From NCBI GenBank assembly GCA_017623935.1, contig JAGAOC010000047.1:1-34664 (forward strand): a stretch of 34,664 bases of DNA, written 5' to 3'. The first letter of the stretch is position 1; each line of letters starts with the position of its first letter. The notes below the pieces were generated by a model, which was not told the origin of the DNA, did no database searches, and worked only from the letters and a program-made list of their open reading frames with translations. Source of the DNA: Agathobacter sp. GTDB lineage: Bacteria; Bacillota; Clostridia; Lachnospirales; Lachnospiraceae. Position numbers and translations under genes: made by a program. Shown here one piece after another: positions 1 to 8,801 of this stretch.

Positions 1-929
1 ATTTCTGTAAATTTAGCAAATGCTTCTGGGAATTTCTCTTCCATCTGAGCGATTGGCATTGGTGTACGAACACCAGCAACTACGTCTTCACCCTGAGCGT
101 TTGTTAAGAACTCACCCATGAGTTTCTTCTCACCTGTAGCTGGATCGCGAGTAAATGCAACACCTGTACCGGACTCATCATTTAAGTTACCGAATACCAT
201 TGGCATTACGTTAACTGCTGTTCCCCAAGAATATGGGATATCATTGTCACGACGGTATACGTTTGCACGTGGGTTGTCCCAAGAACGGAATACAGCCTGG
301 ATAGCTCCCATTAACTGAACCTTAGGATCTGTTGGGAAGTCTTCACCGATCTTAGCTTTGTATTCAGCTTTGAACTGACTAGCTAATTCTTTTAAGTCAT
401 CAGCTGTAAGGTCTACGTCCTGTGTAACACCTTTCTTTTCTTTCATTTCGTCGATAAGTTCTTCGAAGTATTTCTTACCAACTTCCATAACTACGTCAGA
501 GTACATCTGAATGAATCTTCTGTAGCAGTCCCAAGCCCAACGAGCGTTTCCAGACTTCTCAGCCATTGTGTTAACAACGTCTTCGTTAAGACCTAAGTTA
601 AGAATTGTATCCATCATACCAGGCATAGATGCTCTAGCACCTGAACGAACAGAAACAAGAAGTGGATTCTCTTTATCACCGAATTTCTTTTCTGTGATCT
701 CTTCCATCTTTACGATGTACTCGTTGATCTGTCCCTGAATCTCATCGTTGATTTTACGACCATCTTCATAGTACTGAGTACAAGCTTCTGTTGTAATTGT
801 GAATCCCTGTGGTACTACATCAGCACCGATGATTTTTGTCATTTCTGCTAAGTTAGCACCTTTTCCACCGAGTAACTCACGCATGTCTGCGTTACCCTCG
901 CTGAACAAATAGACCCATTTCTTTGCCAT
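1..929 (-). CDS. ppdK: Pyruvate, phosphate dikinase, N-terminal part (cut by window edge)
   Basis: The enzyme interconverts pyruvate + ATP + Pi with PEP + AMP + PPi in the cytosol, a usual glycolysis/gluconeogenesis step in PPi-using Clostridia. About 309 codons are present, against roughly 870 for the family, so only the N-terminal nucleotide-binding part is seen; the frame stays open to base 1. The protein begins MAKKWVYLFSEGNADMRELL and carries LGGKGANLAEM, then SVRSGARASMPGMMDTILNL, both typical of the ATP-grasp region of PPDK. The start at 929 is chosen because GGAGG lies just upstream. An ATG at 936 is out of frame and too close to the ribosome site. The gene has its own promoter (1045-1072). 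The PPi-type phosphofructokinase elsewhere in the window fits the same metabolism. Confidence 0.96.
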   Translation of the reverse strand, partial: MAKKWVYLFSEGNADMRELLGGKGANLAEMTKIIGADVVPQGFTITTEACTQYYEDGRKINDEIQGQINEYIVKMEEITEKKFGDKENPLLVSVRSGARASMPGMMDTILNLGLNEDVVNTMAEKSGNARWAWDCYRRFIQMYSDVVMEVGKKYFEELIDEMKEKKGVTQDVDLTADDLKELASQFKAEYKAKIGEDFPTDPKVQLMGAIQAVFRSWDNPRANVYRRDNDIPYSWGTAVNVMPMVFGNLNDESGTGVAFTRDPATGEKKLMGEFLTNAQGEDVVAGVRTPMPIAQMEEKFPEAFAKFTE

Positions 930-970
930 TTGTCATTTCCTCCTAAAAAAATTATATTGGTTTATTGATA

Positions 971-1005
971 TGTAGAGAGCCTGTCCCAAAGGGCAGAACT
1001 CTACA
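971..1005 (-). other. Leader hairpin in ppdK mRNA
   Basis: On the minus strand, TGTAGAG pairs with CTCTACA (7 bp). Inside that, CTGCCC-TTT-GGGACAG pairs with one bulged A. It sits about 40 bases upstream of the ppdK start, within the roughly 108-base leader predicted from the promoter at 1045-1072. There is no U-run after it, so it is not an intrinsic terminator. A stabilising or regulatory role is inference. Confidence 0.5.
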
Positions 1006-1044
1006 AATGCACCATGTAATGCGCTTATTGAAACGCACATGATT

Positions 1045-1072
1045 ATTTTACCATATTTTTTGATATAAGCAA
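1045..1072 (-). promoter_or_regulatory. Predicted promoter of ppdK
   Basis: TTGCTT (1072-1067), 16-base spacer, TAAAAT (1050-1045), with TGG just before the -10 (an extended -10). The predicted start near 1038 gives a leader of about 108 bases. Confidence 0.55.
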
Positions 1073-1084
1073 CCACTTTTTCGT

Positions 1085-1113
1085 GAAAATGCTTCTCAAA
1101 AAAAAGCATTTTC
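1085..1113 (-). terminator. Possible end-of-operon hairpin after glyS
   Basis: GAAAATGCTT and AAGCATTTTC form a perfect 10-bp AT-rich stem with a 9-base loop that holds a run of T on the minus strand. It lies 15 bases past the glyS stop and before the ppdK promoter. There is no clean U-tract after the stem, so its efficiency as a terminator is doubtful. Confidence 0.4.
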
Positions 1114-1128
1114 TATGGACTTTTCTAA

Positions 1129-2526
1129 TTAAAATGTAAACTTCTCTGCAAAATATGCATCTAATTCGTCAATTTTGATTCGTACCTGCTCCATAGTGTC
1201 ACGGTCACGAACGGTAACTGCTCCATCCTCTTCGGAATCGAAATCATAGGTAACACAGAATGGTGTTCCGATCTCGTCCTGACGACGGTAACGTTTTCCA
1301 ATAGTTCCTCTATCATCAAATTCACAGTTGTATTTCTTAGAAAGCTGTGCAAATACTTTCTCTGCACCTTCATTGAGCTTCTTGGATAATGGAAGCACAC
1401 CGATCTTAACTGGTGCCAATACCGGATGGAAATGGAATACGGTACGAACGTCCGGTTTCTCTTCTGTTCCGATATTCTCTTCATCATATGCTGCACAAAG
1501 GAATGCTAATACCACACGGTCAGCTCCTAAAGAAGGCTCGATTACATATGGAACGTATTTCTCGCCCTTAGCATCATCAAAATAGCTCATATCCTGTCCA
1601 GATACATTCTGGTGCTGGGTCAGATCGTAGTCTGTTCTGTCTGCGATTCCCCATAATTCTCCCCATCCAAATGGGAATAAGAATTCAATATCTGTAGTTC
1701 CTTTAGAATAGAAGCAAAGTTCTTCTGGTGAATGATCACGCAGTCTCATTTCTTCTTCTTTGATTCCTAAGGATAATAACCAGTCACGGCAGAAGCCTCT
1801 CCAGTACTGGAACCATTCCAGATCAGTTCCTGGCTCACAGAAGAATTCTAATTCCATCTGCTCGAACTCTCTGGTACGGAAAGTAAAGTTACCAGGTGTG
1901 ATCTCATTACGGAAAGATTTACCGATCTGTCCAATTCCAAATGGGATCTTCTTACGAGATGTTCTCTGAACATTCTTGAAGTTTACGAAAATACCCTGTG
2001 CAGTCTCAGGACGAAGATATACAGTATTCTTTGCATCTTCTGTTACACCCTGGAAAGTCTTGAACATCAGGTTGAACTGACGGATATCAGTGAAGTTGTG
2101 CTTTCCACAGCTTGGACATGGAATATTGTTCTCTTCGATGAAGTTCTTCATCTCTTCCTGAGTCCATCCATCTACAGAACCATTTAATTCAATATTATTC
2201 TCTGCTGCATAATCTTCGATGATCTTATCTGCACGGAAACGTTCTTTACATTCTTTACAATCCATCAGAGGGTCAGAAAATCCGCCTAAATGACCAGAAG
2301 CTACCCAAGTCTGTGGATTCATCAGGATCGCACAGTCCACACCAACGTTATATGGATTCTCCTGAACGAATTTCTGCCACCATGCTCTCTTTACATTATT
2401 TTTCAGCTCTACGCCAAGATTACCGTAATCCCAGGTATTTGCCAGTCCACCATAAATCTCTGAACCAGGATATACGAATCCTCTGGCTTTTGCCACCTGT
2501 ACGATCTTGTCCATGCTCTTTTCCAT
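1129..2526 (-). CDS. glyS: Glycyl-tRNA synthetase, single-chain class II type
   Basis: It charges tRNA-Gly with glycine in the cytosol. This is the homodimeric form (also called GlyQS), not the alpha2beta2 form. The class II motifs are visible: an early [14 protein letters not shown] segment, [13 protein letters not shown], the motif 2 region with [20 protein letters not shown], and motif 3 [11 protein letters not shown] zinc-type CKEC and CPSC pair sits in the insertion. Length is 465 residues, normal for the family. I start at MEKSMDKIV (2526) because GAGGAA lies about 7 bases upstream; the longer GTG start at 2541 would overlap that ribosome site. The lipoprotein gene ends 18 bases upstream, so the two should share a transcript. 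No T-box leader is visible. Confidence 0.97.
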   Translation of the reverse strand: MEKSMDKIVQVAKARGFVYPGSEIYGGLANTWDYGNLGVELKNNVKRAWWQKFVQENPYNVGVDCAILMNPQTWVASGHLGGFSDPLMDCKECKERFRADKIIEDYAAENNIELNGSVDGWTQEEMKNFIEENNIPCPSCGKHNFTDIRQFNLMFKTFQGVTEDAKNTVYLRPETAQGIFVNFKNVQRTSRKKIPFGIGQIGKSFRNEITPGNFTFRTREFEQMELEFFCEPGTDLEWFQYWRGFCRDWLLSLGIKEEEMRLRDHSPEELCFYSKGTTDIEFLFPFGWGELWGIADRTDYDLTQHQNVSGQDMSYFDDAKGEKYVPYVIEPSLGADRVVLAFLCAAYDEENIGTEEKPDVRTVFHFHPVLAPVKIGVLPLSKKLNEGAEKVFAQLSKKYNCEFDDRGTIGKRYRRQDEIGTPFCVTYDFDSEEDGAVTVRDRDTMEQVRIKIDELDAYFAEKFTF

Positions 2527-2544
2527 AATTACATTCCTCACATT

Positions 2545-3330
2545 CTATTTTTCTTTGTAAATTACATAAGTGTAAATTTCATTCGTATTCTCATACTGTT
2601 CTTCTTCTTCCTCGCCGAAATCGAAGACAATACTCTCTTCACCTGTCAGAAGTTCATCATCGGAAACAGCCCCTTCTTCTTCTGTGCCCATTACTTCCAA
2701 AGCCTCAGTGCTCTCCTTGATCTCTTCTGTTCCCTCAGTGCTTTCCACACCTTCGGTACTTTCTTTATCCTCTGTAAAAATAGATAAAGTACTCTTATCT
2801 GTTAATTCTGCTGTTCCCGCAGAATAATACATGATCGTTCCATTAACATGAACTGCAGTCTCGCCCTGAACTACTACTACTTTCAAGGTGCCGTCCTCTG
2901 TAACATCTGTTCTAGAACTATAGCTTCCATCGGCTGCCTCAACAAAATTTCCTTCAAATGTGTATCCAGCTGCTAAAGCCTCTGCCACACTGCCAGAATA
3001 AAAAGTCTTCTCTGTAAATTTTGCATAATCTGTACCGGAAGCATAAGATAATGTCAGCTCTGCCACACCATCTTTTACTGTAAGGGAATCCAGCACTACG
3101 CTCTTCTCCCCATTCTCATCGTTATACTCAGAAATGATACCATTTATGTACTCTTCCAGTTCACCCTTATCATATGTATCTTCTGGAAAACTTTCAACAT
3201 CCGTGGTAACTACATTTCCTTTCTTCTCTACAAAAATGGTATTTTCGGTGGCATGGTAATCCTTTCCACAACCTGTTAATCCCATCATGCACAGAAGAAC
3301 CGCTCCAACAAGCAATTTTCCTTTTTTCAT
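2545..3330 (-). CDS. Hypothetical lipoprotein with acidic Glu/Thr/Ser-rich segment
   Basis: I do not recognise the family. Residues 1-21 are a lipoprotein signal: a positive MKKGK start, a hydrophobic stretch and a lipobox LTGC with the acylated Cys at 21. The protein is therefore probably anchored on the outer face of the membrane. Residues about 30-165 look like a folded domain with alternating strands. After that comes a low-complexity acidic stretch with repeats of the STEG/KESTE kind, then a run of Glu before a short Tyr-rich tail. Start: AGGAGG is about 7 bases upstream. A strong promoter (3438-3466) lies upstream, and glyS follows after 18 bases, so this gene is the head of the glyS transcript. 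Function is unknown. Confidence 0.85.
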   Translation of the reverse strand: MKKGKLLVGAVLLCMMGLTGCGKDYHATENTIFVEKKGNVVTTDVESFPEDTYDKGELEEYINGIISEYNDENGEKSVVLDSLTVKDGVAELTLSYASGTDYAKFTEKTFYSGSVAEALAAGYTFEGNFVEAADGSYSSRTDVTEDGTLKVVVVQGETAVHVNGTIMYYSAGTAELTDKSTLSIFTEDKESTEGVESTEGTEEIKESTEALEVMGTEEEGAVSDDELLTGEESIVFDFGEEEEEQYENTNEIYTYVIYKEK

Positions 3331-3349
3331 GTTATCCTCCTAAATTATT

Positions 3350-3362
3350 GACACAAAGTGTC
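3350..3362. other. Small hairpin just upstream of the lipoprotein ribosome site
   Basis: GACAC-AAA-GTGTC is a 5-bp perfect stem. On the plus strand it is followed by six T, which resembles a weak terminator, but no plus-strand gene precedes it. On the minus strand it lies in the 5' leader of the lipoprotein-glyS transcript, about 11 bases before AGGAGG. Confidence 0.35.
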
Positions 3363-3437
3363 TTTTTTCACTGAAATTCTTGAATGATCACCTTGCGATG
3401 CTCCAAAATTCCTAGTGAATAAAATAGAATCCATGAC

Positions 3438-3466
3438 ATTATACACTTTTTACGGCTTCATTTCAA
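3438..3466 (-). promoter_or_regulatory. Predicted promoter of lipoprotein-glyS
   Basis: TTGAAA (3466-3461), exactly 17 bases, TATAAT (3443-3438). It lies between recO and the lipoprotein gene and predicts a leader of about 100 bases. This is one of the best housekeeping promoter matches in the window. Confidence 0.7.
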
Positions 3467-3485
3467 CCAGAACCCAAAGGATCTT

Positions 3486-4241
3486 TTATGGTTTTGAAAA
3501 ATCAGCCCCTTCTTCCATGGTCTTTAATGCTTTAAACTCATGATGAATATACTGTTTTCCATATTCCTGCATGATACCTTCCAGCTCTCCTAAGACTTCT
3601 TCTGATACTGCAAAAGAGTATAGTTTTGCAATATCCACCGATACTATGTACTGCATGGTGTACCGGGTAGACTCTAGGATCCTTCTGGCTGGAACTAACT
3701 TTCCACAGGAAGCGCAGAACATTCCGCCCCGCTTTACAGAAAAAAATTCCAGTTCTTCTTTTTTTCTGCAGTGAAGGCAGGAAAACATGGATGGTCCCTC
3801 TCCATTAATGGTAAGGCCTCGAAGTTCAAAGACCAACTTCACCAGCCGATTATCTAGTGCCGGGCTCTCAAGCGCCCGCAGGGACTGATAAAGAAGCTTT
3901 AACATTTCTTTCTCATCATTATTCTCCTGGCAGAAATACTCTGCAAATTCCAGAAAATAAAATCCCAGATAAGCGGCATCCAAGTCCATGGTAAGACTTC
4001 TAAAATAATTCTGTATGGAAGCTCTGGATAAATTGTATGCACTTTTTCCTTCAAATAGTTCAAAATTCCCAAAGGAAAATGGATTGGTTCCTGCCAGAAG
4101 CTGACTGTTCGGACGTCTTGCTCCTCTGGCAAAAACCGTTATCTTCCCTCTTTCTTTTGTGAGGATGGTGATCCTTTTGTCATATTCCCCGATGGGCATT
4201 GCGGTCAGCACCATCCCTGTAAGTGTTACGGACTGTCCCAT
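3486..4241 (-). CDS. recO: DNA repair protein RecO
   Basis: RecO anneals single strands and helps load RecA with RecR/RecF in recombinational repair. The 251-residue length fits. The N-terminal OB-fold region contains the conserved VLTAMPIGEYDKRITILTKE and FARGARRP segments. A zinc site is visible as C155-x2-C158 and C176-x2-C179. The gene sits downstream of era and a yqzL-type gene, the usual Firmicute order. Its start lies inside the 3' end of the small gene (62-base overlap, different frame), which suggests translational coupling. AGGA lies 4 to 5 bases before the ATG. Confidence 0.95.
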   Translation of the reverse strand: MGQSVTLTGMVLTAMPIGEYDKRITILTKERGKITVFARGARRPNSQLLAGTNPFSFGNFELFEGKSAYNLSRASIQNYFRSLTMDLDAAYLGFYFLEFAEYFCQENNDEKEMLKLLYQSLRALESPALDNRLVKLVFELRGLTINGEGPSMFSCLHCRKKEELEFFSVKRGGMFCASCGKLVPARRILESTRYTMQYIVSVDIAKLYSFAVSEEVLGELEGIMQEYGKQYIHHEFKALKTMEEGADFSKP

Positions 4242-4356
4242 ATCCTGTCTGTTCCTTCTGTTCTTTACTGCTTAAGGATTCACTGCTCTGGTTCCGGTAA
4301 GCCAGATAATCCGTAATTTTTCCTGTCTGCCAAAAATTTTCCCAGGTTTTCTCCAT
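4180..4356 (-). CDS. yqzL: YqzL-family small protein
   Basis: A 58-residue protein beginning MEKTWENFWQTGKITDYLAY. This matches the pattern I know from the Bacillus YqzL family (a short protein of about 47 residues with a W-x-x-F-x-x-T-G-x-I-x-x-Y-L core), which also lies between era and recO. The function of the family is unknown. I start at 4356 because GGAGGAA lies 7 bases upstream; a longer start at 4371 would overlap that site. The C-terminal part (after about residue 38) is coded inside the recO start region in another frame and looks like an extension beyond the conserved core. Confidence 0.75.
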   Translation of the reverse strand: MEKTWENFWQTGKITDYLAYRNQSSESLSSKEQKEQTGYGTVRNTYRDGADRNAHRGI

Positions 4357-4442
4357 TGCAACTTCCTCCATATATCCTTTGGTCTGATATATATAGAATC
4401 TGCAATATGCCTTATCCTATTCCCGAGAAAAATTGGAAAGAA

Positions 4443-5348
4443 TCAATTCTCGTCTTTATATCCGAAATTCTTGATCAAGAAATCACTGTCTCTCCAGTCT
4501 TTCTTTACCTTAACCCAAAGTTTTAAGTTAACCTTGGTATCTAACAGACGTTCCATTTCATATCGGGCATTAGAGCCGATCTTCTTTAACATAGCCCCCT
4601 GTTTTCCGATGATGATTCCTTTATGAGAATCCCTCTCACAGACGATGGTAGCTTCAATGTCGATCATACCGCCCCCTTTGCGCTCTTTCATGATATCGAT
4701 AGAAACAGCGATTCCATGAGGCACCTCATCATTTAATGCATGAAGGGCTTTTTCCCGGATGATCTCTGCACAGATAGCTCGTTCCGGCTGATCTGTAATG
4801 GTATCTTCATCATAGAACTGTGGCCCATATGGAAGATATTTGAAAATGGAATCAATTACGTCATCCATGTTCTGTCCTCGAAGGGCTGAGGTAGGAATGA
4901 TCTCCGCAAAATCATAGATCTTGCGGTAGGTATCAATATATTCTAACACTTTATCCTTTTCTACTGTATCCACCTTGTTAATGATCAAGATAACTGGTGT
5001 CTTTACCTTCTGAAGCTGCTTTGCAATGTGCTGTTCCCCGGCTCCGATAAAGTTCGTTGGCTCAACCAGCCACAGTACCACATCTACTTCATTTAAGGTC
5101 TTTTCTGCCACGTTTACCATATATTCTCCAAGTTTATTCTTGGCTTTATGAATTCCCGGAGTATCCAAAAAGACGATCTGACCTTTCTCCATATCTGTAT
5201 AGACAGTCTGAATACGGTTTCTGGTAGTCTGAGGCTTGTTAGAAGTTATGGCGATCTTCTGTCCGATCAACCTGTTCATTAAAGTAGATTTTCCCACGTT
5301 TGGTCGTCCAATAATGGTTACAAATCCTGATTTAAAATTATTTATCAT
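4443..5348 (-). CDS. era: GTPase Era
   Basis: Era is an essential GTPase that binds 16S rRNA near its 3' end and helps 30S assembly. G1 is GRPNVGKS (14-21), G3 DTPG (62-65), G4 NKVD (124-127), G5 SAL (154-156). The C-terminal KH domain shows GIIIGKQGAMLKKIG (244-258). Length 301 is typical. The gene begins 8 bases after the stop of the M16 protease gene and is followed by yqzL and recO, consistent with one transcript. ATG at 5348 has AGGAG close upstream. Confidence 0.98.
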   Translation of the reverse strand: MINNFKSGFVTIIGRPNVGKSTLMNRLIGQKIAITSNKPQTTRNRIQTVYTDMEKGQIVFLDTPGIHKAKNKLGEYMVNVAEKTLNEVDVVLWLVEPTNFIGAGEQHIAKQLQKVKTPVILIINKVDTVEKDKVLEYIDTYRKIYDFAEIIPTSALRGQNMDDVIDSIFKYLPYGPQFYDEDTITDQPERAICAEIIREKALHALNDEVPHGIAVSIDIMKERKGGGMIDIEATIVCERDSHKGIIIGKQGAMLKKIGSNARYEMERLLDTKVNLKLWVKVKKDWRDSDFLIKNFGYKDEN

Positions 5349-5356
5349 ATGTTCTC

Positions 5357-8278
5357 CTATTCATTTAAACTGCAGATAGACTTAAACATTCCCTCTTCAC
5401 TGCGGATAGACTGCTCATTTCCAATGACGCAGATCTCATAATCACTTAAGGCTGCTTCGATCGGAGCTGCTAACTTCCGAATGTTTTCATCTGTTGCATT
5501 TAAGATCTCATCTCTTTCTCTTTGTACATCTTCATAAGTCAGATGTTCCAGATAAGCTGCCATGGAACGGCTTCCTTTTGCTTCTGGATAAAGTGGAGTA
5601 TCTAAGTTTCCAAAAGTACCGATGATGTACTTGGTCATAGTTCTCTCATCTCCAGAGAAGTTTCTTAAAAATTCTGGCACTCCCTCATACACCTGGTTAG
5701 TCTTTGCCAGATTTGGATCACGGTAAGAAGTAAAATAACACTCTCCTGTTCGTAAGAAACTTGACATACATCCGTAAGCTCCGCCCTTAACACGAACATG
5801 CAGCCATAGATATTCATAGCTTAAGAGCATTTTAAGGATCTTCATAGTTCCATTATAGGAATATCCATGTTTTACAAAGTTTCCGGTTCTGGAGACATAC
5901 TGGATCTGAGATGCATCTGTAAATCCTTCATTCTTCACTTCCATGGTAGGCATTGTCTGTGGGCCTTTTTCACTGGACTTAGGCAATTTATTAAGAAATG
6001 CTTCTACAGAAGGGGCAGCTCTGTTATATGCCTCTTCCTTAGAAGTAAAGCTGATTGTCAATCTGTCTACAGCAAAGATCTGACGGATCAGCTGGTTTAA
6101 TTTATCTACCACTTTCTGTGGATCAGTCTTCATGAGTTCATCTAATTCCTGAATCTTTCGATAGAAACCGATCCCTGAGGTATAATCCTGATAATATCCA
6201 TAGACAGAAGTATAGGACCAGCCTCTCATAGCAGATACTACATGACCGGCACCACTTAAGGTATTCTGCAGTCTGGATCTTAACTGGGCAATGATCTGTC
6301 CCAAACGCTTAAGATCTGAGACCTTGGTAGTCTGTAAGATTTCATATACCAGATCCATGGCATTATCCAGATTCTCTTCTAACACTTTCATCCGGACATT
6401 ATAACGTACATCCAGCTTACCAGGTTCTTTCACATCCGGATAGCAAGATATTCCACTGGTAATATCCCCTGTATAGATATTGATCTCATTGGCAAGTTCG
6501 GAAAAAGTATAGGACTCCGTGTCCATATATCCTAAAACAGCGCGGAGTACTCCAAAATATGGGATATCCTCTTCTGCCACATCATCTGCCTTAAATAAAA
6601 AGGTAATATAATCAATTCCATTCGTAGCAACTTCATGGCGAACTACAGGAACCTCTCCCAACTGCACCTCGATATTTGAAAATTCCAAGGCTTCCTTCTT
6701 CAGATCCTCTCTGGTCAACATTGGGATCTTTTCTAATTCTTCTTCTGGTGATGGCTCCATCTGATACTCGTGAAGATGTTTTGTCTCCGCGATCAGTGCT
6801 TCTATCTCTTCTTCGGAAAGGCTCTTCTTATATGCTTCTAACTTCTCCTGTAATCTCTGTTCATTTTCCTGATTCAGGTTCTTCTTCGGTGTTACTGCAA
6901 TGATCGAACCATGTGTATTATTTGAAAGATACTCTTCTACTAATCCTTCAAAATATCCTGTAGAGATCTGTTCTTTTAAGAAGGCATAAGTATCCAAACA
7001 TTCTATGTGTAAAAATGGTTTGTTCTCATCATAAAGCCAGCTATCCATACAGGACAGTCCATACAAAAGTCCCTTTGGATAATGACCACAATCCCCTTCA
7101 CGGAATCGGAATTCTTCACTATTGATCCCTGCTAAGAGAGATTTCTGGTTTAGTCCATTCTTCACCAGATCCCGCAGTGTATCTTCGATGATGGATACAA
7201 ATTTATCCTTATCTTCCAGATTTGCATTTTTGGCAGTGATGGAAAATGTTGGCTGATAGATTCCATTGGTGTATGAGCATGAAATATCTTTACCTACTCC
7301 AGCGTCAAGAAGTGCCTGACGAACTGGTGCTCCCGGCGCACTGACTAAGACATAATCTAAGATATCAAATGCCTGATAGAGCTTCTTATCCAGCACATCC
7401 CCAACTACTTTATTGTAGGAAAGATAAGTATTGTCTTTCTCAGATTCCGCATCTGTGATTGGATAATAGGTCACGACTTCTTTTACCTGGGAAAATGCTT
7501 CCTGCTTCTTAACTTCGGAGTCAACTTCCAGATAATCATATTTGGAGAGATATTCCTGATCCATCCAATTTAATCGCTCTTCTACATCCATATCTCCATA
7601 GAGATAGATATAAGAATTTGATGGATGATAATATTTATGATAAAACTCTAAATATGCCTCATAAGTAAGGGTTGGAATATAATCCGGATTGCCACCGGAG
7701 TCCTTGCTATAAGTATTGTCAGGGAAAAGGCTGGCAGAGATTGCCTGCTGCTGAATCTCTTCCGGTGCAGAATATGCCCCTTTCATTTCGTTATAAACAA
7801 CACCATTAATGGTCAAAGGTGCATCCTTGTCCTCTAACTCGTAATGCCATCCTTCCTGTTTAAAGATCTCCTCATATTTGGTGATATTTGGATGGAACAC
7901 TGCATCCAGATAAACATCCATCAGATTCTTGAAATCCTTGTCATTATAACTAGCCACCGGATACAGAGTCTTATCCGGATAAGTCATGGCATTTAAAAAT
8001 GTATTCAACGAACCTTTTACTAACTCTACAAACGGATCTTTTACCGGGAATTTTTCTGAACCACAAAGGGTCGTATGCTCAATAATGTGTGGCACTCCGG
8101 TGTAATCCTCTGGTGGTGTACGGAATCCAATATAAAATACTTTATTGTCATCATTATTAGATACCACTGCAATCCTTGCCCCGGTCTTCTTATGACGGAG
8201 CAGGATTCCTTCTGATTCGATATCCTTTAGATCAGACTGCTCTATAACCTCATATGCAGATATATTTTCTAATTTCAT
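5357..8278 (-). CDS. M16C zinc metalloprotease, presequence-protease/insulinase type
   Basis: A 973-residue peptidase of the large M16C group (PreP/Cym1-like), which degrades oligopeptides. The inverted zinc motif is HIIEH at 64-68, and the third ligand is the Glu of YNEMKG (164). The length fits four M16 half-domains, and the C-terminal half shows the RVKGGAYGC segment seen in this group. No signal peptide is visible, so it is probably cytosolic. I start at MKLENISAY (8278), which has GAGGGG about 10 bases upstream; the longer TTG start at 8296 would contain that site. It is the first gene of an apparent protease-era-yqzL-recO transcript. Confidence 0.93.
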   Translation of the reverse strand: MKLENISAYEVIEQSDLKDIESEGILLRHKKTGARIAVVSNNDDNKVFYIGFRTPPEDYTGVPHIIEHTTLCGSEKFPVKDPFVELVKGSLNTFLNAMTYPDKTLYPVASYNDKDFKNLMDVYLDAVFHPNITKYEEIFKQEGWHYELEDKDAPLTINGVVYNEMKGAYSAPEEIQQQAISASLFPDNTYSKDSGGNPDYIPTLTYEAYLEFYHKYYHPSNSYIYLYGDMDVEERLNWMDQEYLSKYDYLEVDSEVKKQEAFSQVKEVVTYYPITDAESEKDNTYLSYNKVVGDVLDKKLYQAFDILDYVLVSAPGAPVRQALLDAGVGKDISCSYTNGIYQPTFSITAKNANLEDKDKFVSIIEDTLRDLVKNGLNQKSLLAGINSEEFRFREGDCGHYPKGLLYGLSCMDSWLYDENKPFLHIECLDTYAFLKEQISTGYFEGLVEEYLSNNTHGSIIAVTPKKNLNQENEQRLQEKLEAYKKSLSEEEIEALIAETKHLHEYQMEPSPEEELEKIPMLTREDLKKEALEFSNIEVQLGEVPVVRHEVATNGIDYITFLFKADDVAEEDIPYFGVLRAVLGYMDTESYTFSELANEINIYTGDITSGISCYPDVKEPGKLDVRYNVRMKVLEENLDNAMDLVYEILQTTKVSDLKRLGQIIAQLRSRLQNTLSGAGHVVSAMRGWSYTSVYGYYQDYTSGIGFYRKIQELDELMKTDPQKVVDKLNQLIRQIFAVDRLTISFTSKEEAYNRAAPSVEAFLNKLPKSSEKGPQTMPTMEVKNEGFTDASQIQYVSRTGNFVKHGYSYNGTMKILKMLLSYEYLWLHVRVKGGAYGCMSSFLRTGECYFTSYRDPNLAKTNQVYEGVPEFLRNFSGDERTMTKYIIGTFGNLDTPLYPEAKGSRSMAAYLEHLTYEDVQRERDEILNATDENIRKLAAPIEAALSDYEICVIGNEQSIRSEEGMFKSICSLNE

Positions 8279-8313
8279 ATGCTCTGTTCCCCTCAAAAAA
8301 TAATGTATTCTTT

Positions 8314-8342
8314 ATTATATCTCAAATCCCTAAAAAATAAAA
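8314..8342 (-). promoter_or_regulatory. Possible promoter of M16C protease-era-recO
   Basis: A perfect TATAAT (8319-8314) lies 35 bases upstream of the start codon. The -35 region (TTTTAT at 17 bases) is a poor match, so only the -10 is well supported. Confidence 0.4.
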
Positions 8343-8393
8343 TAGGTGTTTTGATTCTAATAATAAACAAAAGATCGCACTTCCCTAGTATCC

Positions 8394-8439
8394 AAAAAAA
8401 GAGCCACCGATCTGGTCTATTGACCAAACCGAAGGCTCT
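8394..8439 (-). terminator. Intrinsic terminator after the cold-shock gene
   Basis: On the minus strand AGAGCC pairs with GGCTCT, an inner TTGGTC pairs with GACCAG across an AATA loop, and seven T follow. It ends the cold-shock transcript before the protease gene promoter. Confidence 0.85.
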
Positions 8440-8477
8440 TCTGATAATTCATCAAATTATAAAACAATCGCTCCTGC

Positions 8478-8681
8478 TTATGCAAGACGGGTAACATTTG
8501 CAGCCTGAGGTCCTTTCTCCCCATTCACTACTTCAAACTCTACCTTTTCGCCATCTTTTAACTCTTTGAATCCATCCATGTTTAATGCTGAGAAATGAAC
8601 AAATACTTCGTTGCCCTGTTCATCAGAAATGAATCCGTAACCTTTCTTTGCATTAAACCATTTAACTGTTCCCTGCTGCAT
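8478..8681 (-). CDS. csp: Cold-shock protein, CspA family
   Basis: A 67-residue single-domain nucleic-acid chaperone that binds single-stranded RNA/DNA and melts structure. RNP1 is KGYGFI (13-18) and RNP2 VFVHF (26-30); the [16 protein letters not shown] start is typical. AGGAGG lies about 9 bases upstream of the ATG. The gene stands alone, with its own promoter (8734-8762) and terminator (8394-8439). The predicted 5' leader of about 45 bases is short compared with the long thermosensor leader known for E. coli cspA, so cold control through such a leader is not supported. Confidence 0.97.
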   Translation of the reverse strand: MQQGTVKWFNAKKGYGFISDEQGNEVFVHFSALNMDGFKELKDGEKVEFEVVNGEKGPQAANVTRLA

Positions 8682-8733
8682 AACTTAAATTCCTCCTAAA
8701 GTTCCTGTTTTTATAAGCAGTTGCTATAAGATG

Positions 8734-8762
8734 AGACTAGCACATCAGAGAAATTCTGTCAA
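8734..8762 (-). promoter_or_regulatory. Predicted promoter of the cold-shock gene
   Basis: Perfect TTGACA (8762-8757), 17-base spacer, TAGTCT (8739-8734) preceded by TGC, an extended -10. The poor -10 hexamer is offset by the perfect -35 and the TGn. Confidence 0.6.
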
Positions 8763-8801
8763 ACGATTTTTGACAAAATATTACATTTTATCGAAAATCT
8801 T

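Noticed and set aside
2527-3485. T-box riboswitch for glyS
   Set aside because: No T-box consensus (AGGGTGG-type) or terminator/antiterminator pair is visible in the lipoprotein leader or before glyS.
8763-8801. Hairpin GATAAAAT/ATTTTGTC after mscS as a terminator
   Set aside because: It is AT-only, has a G-U pair and is followed by A, not T, on the minus strand.
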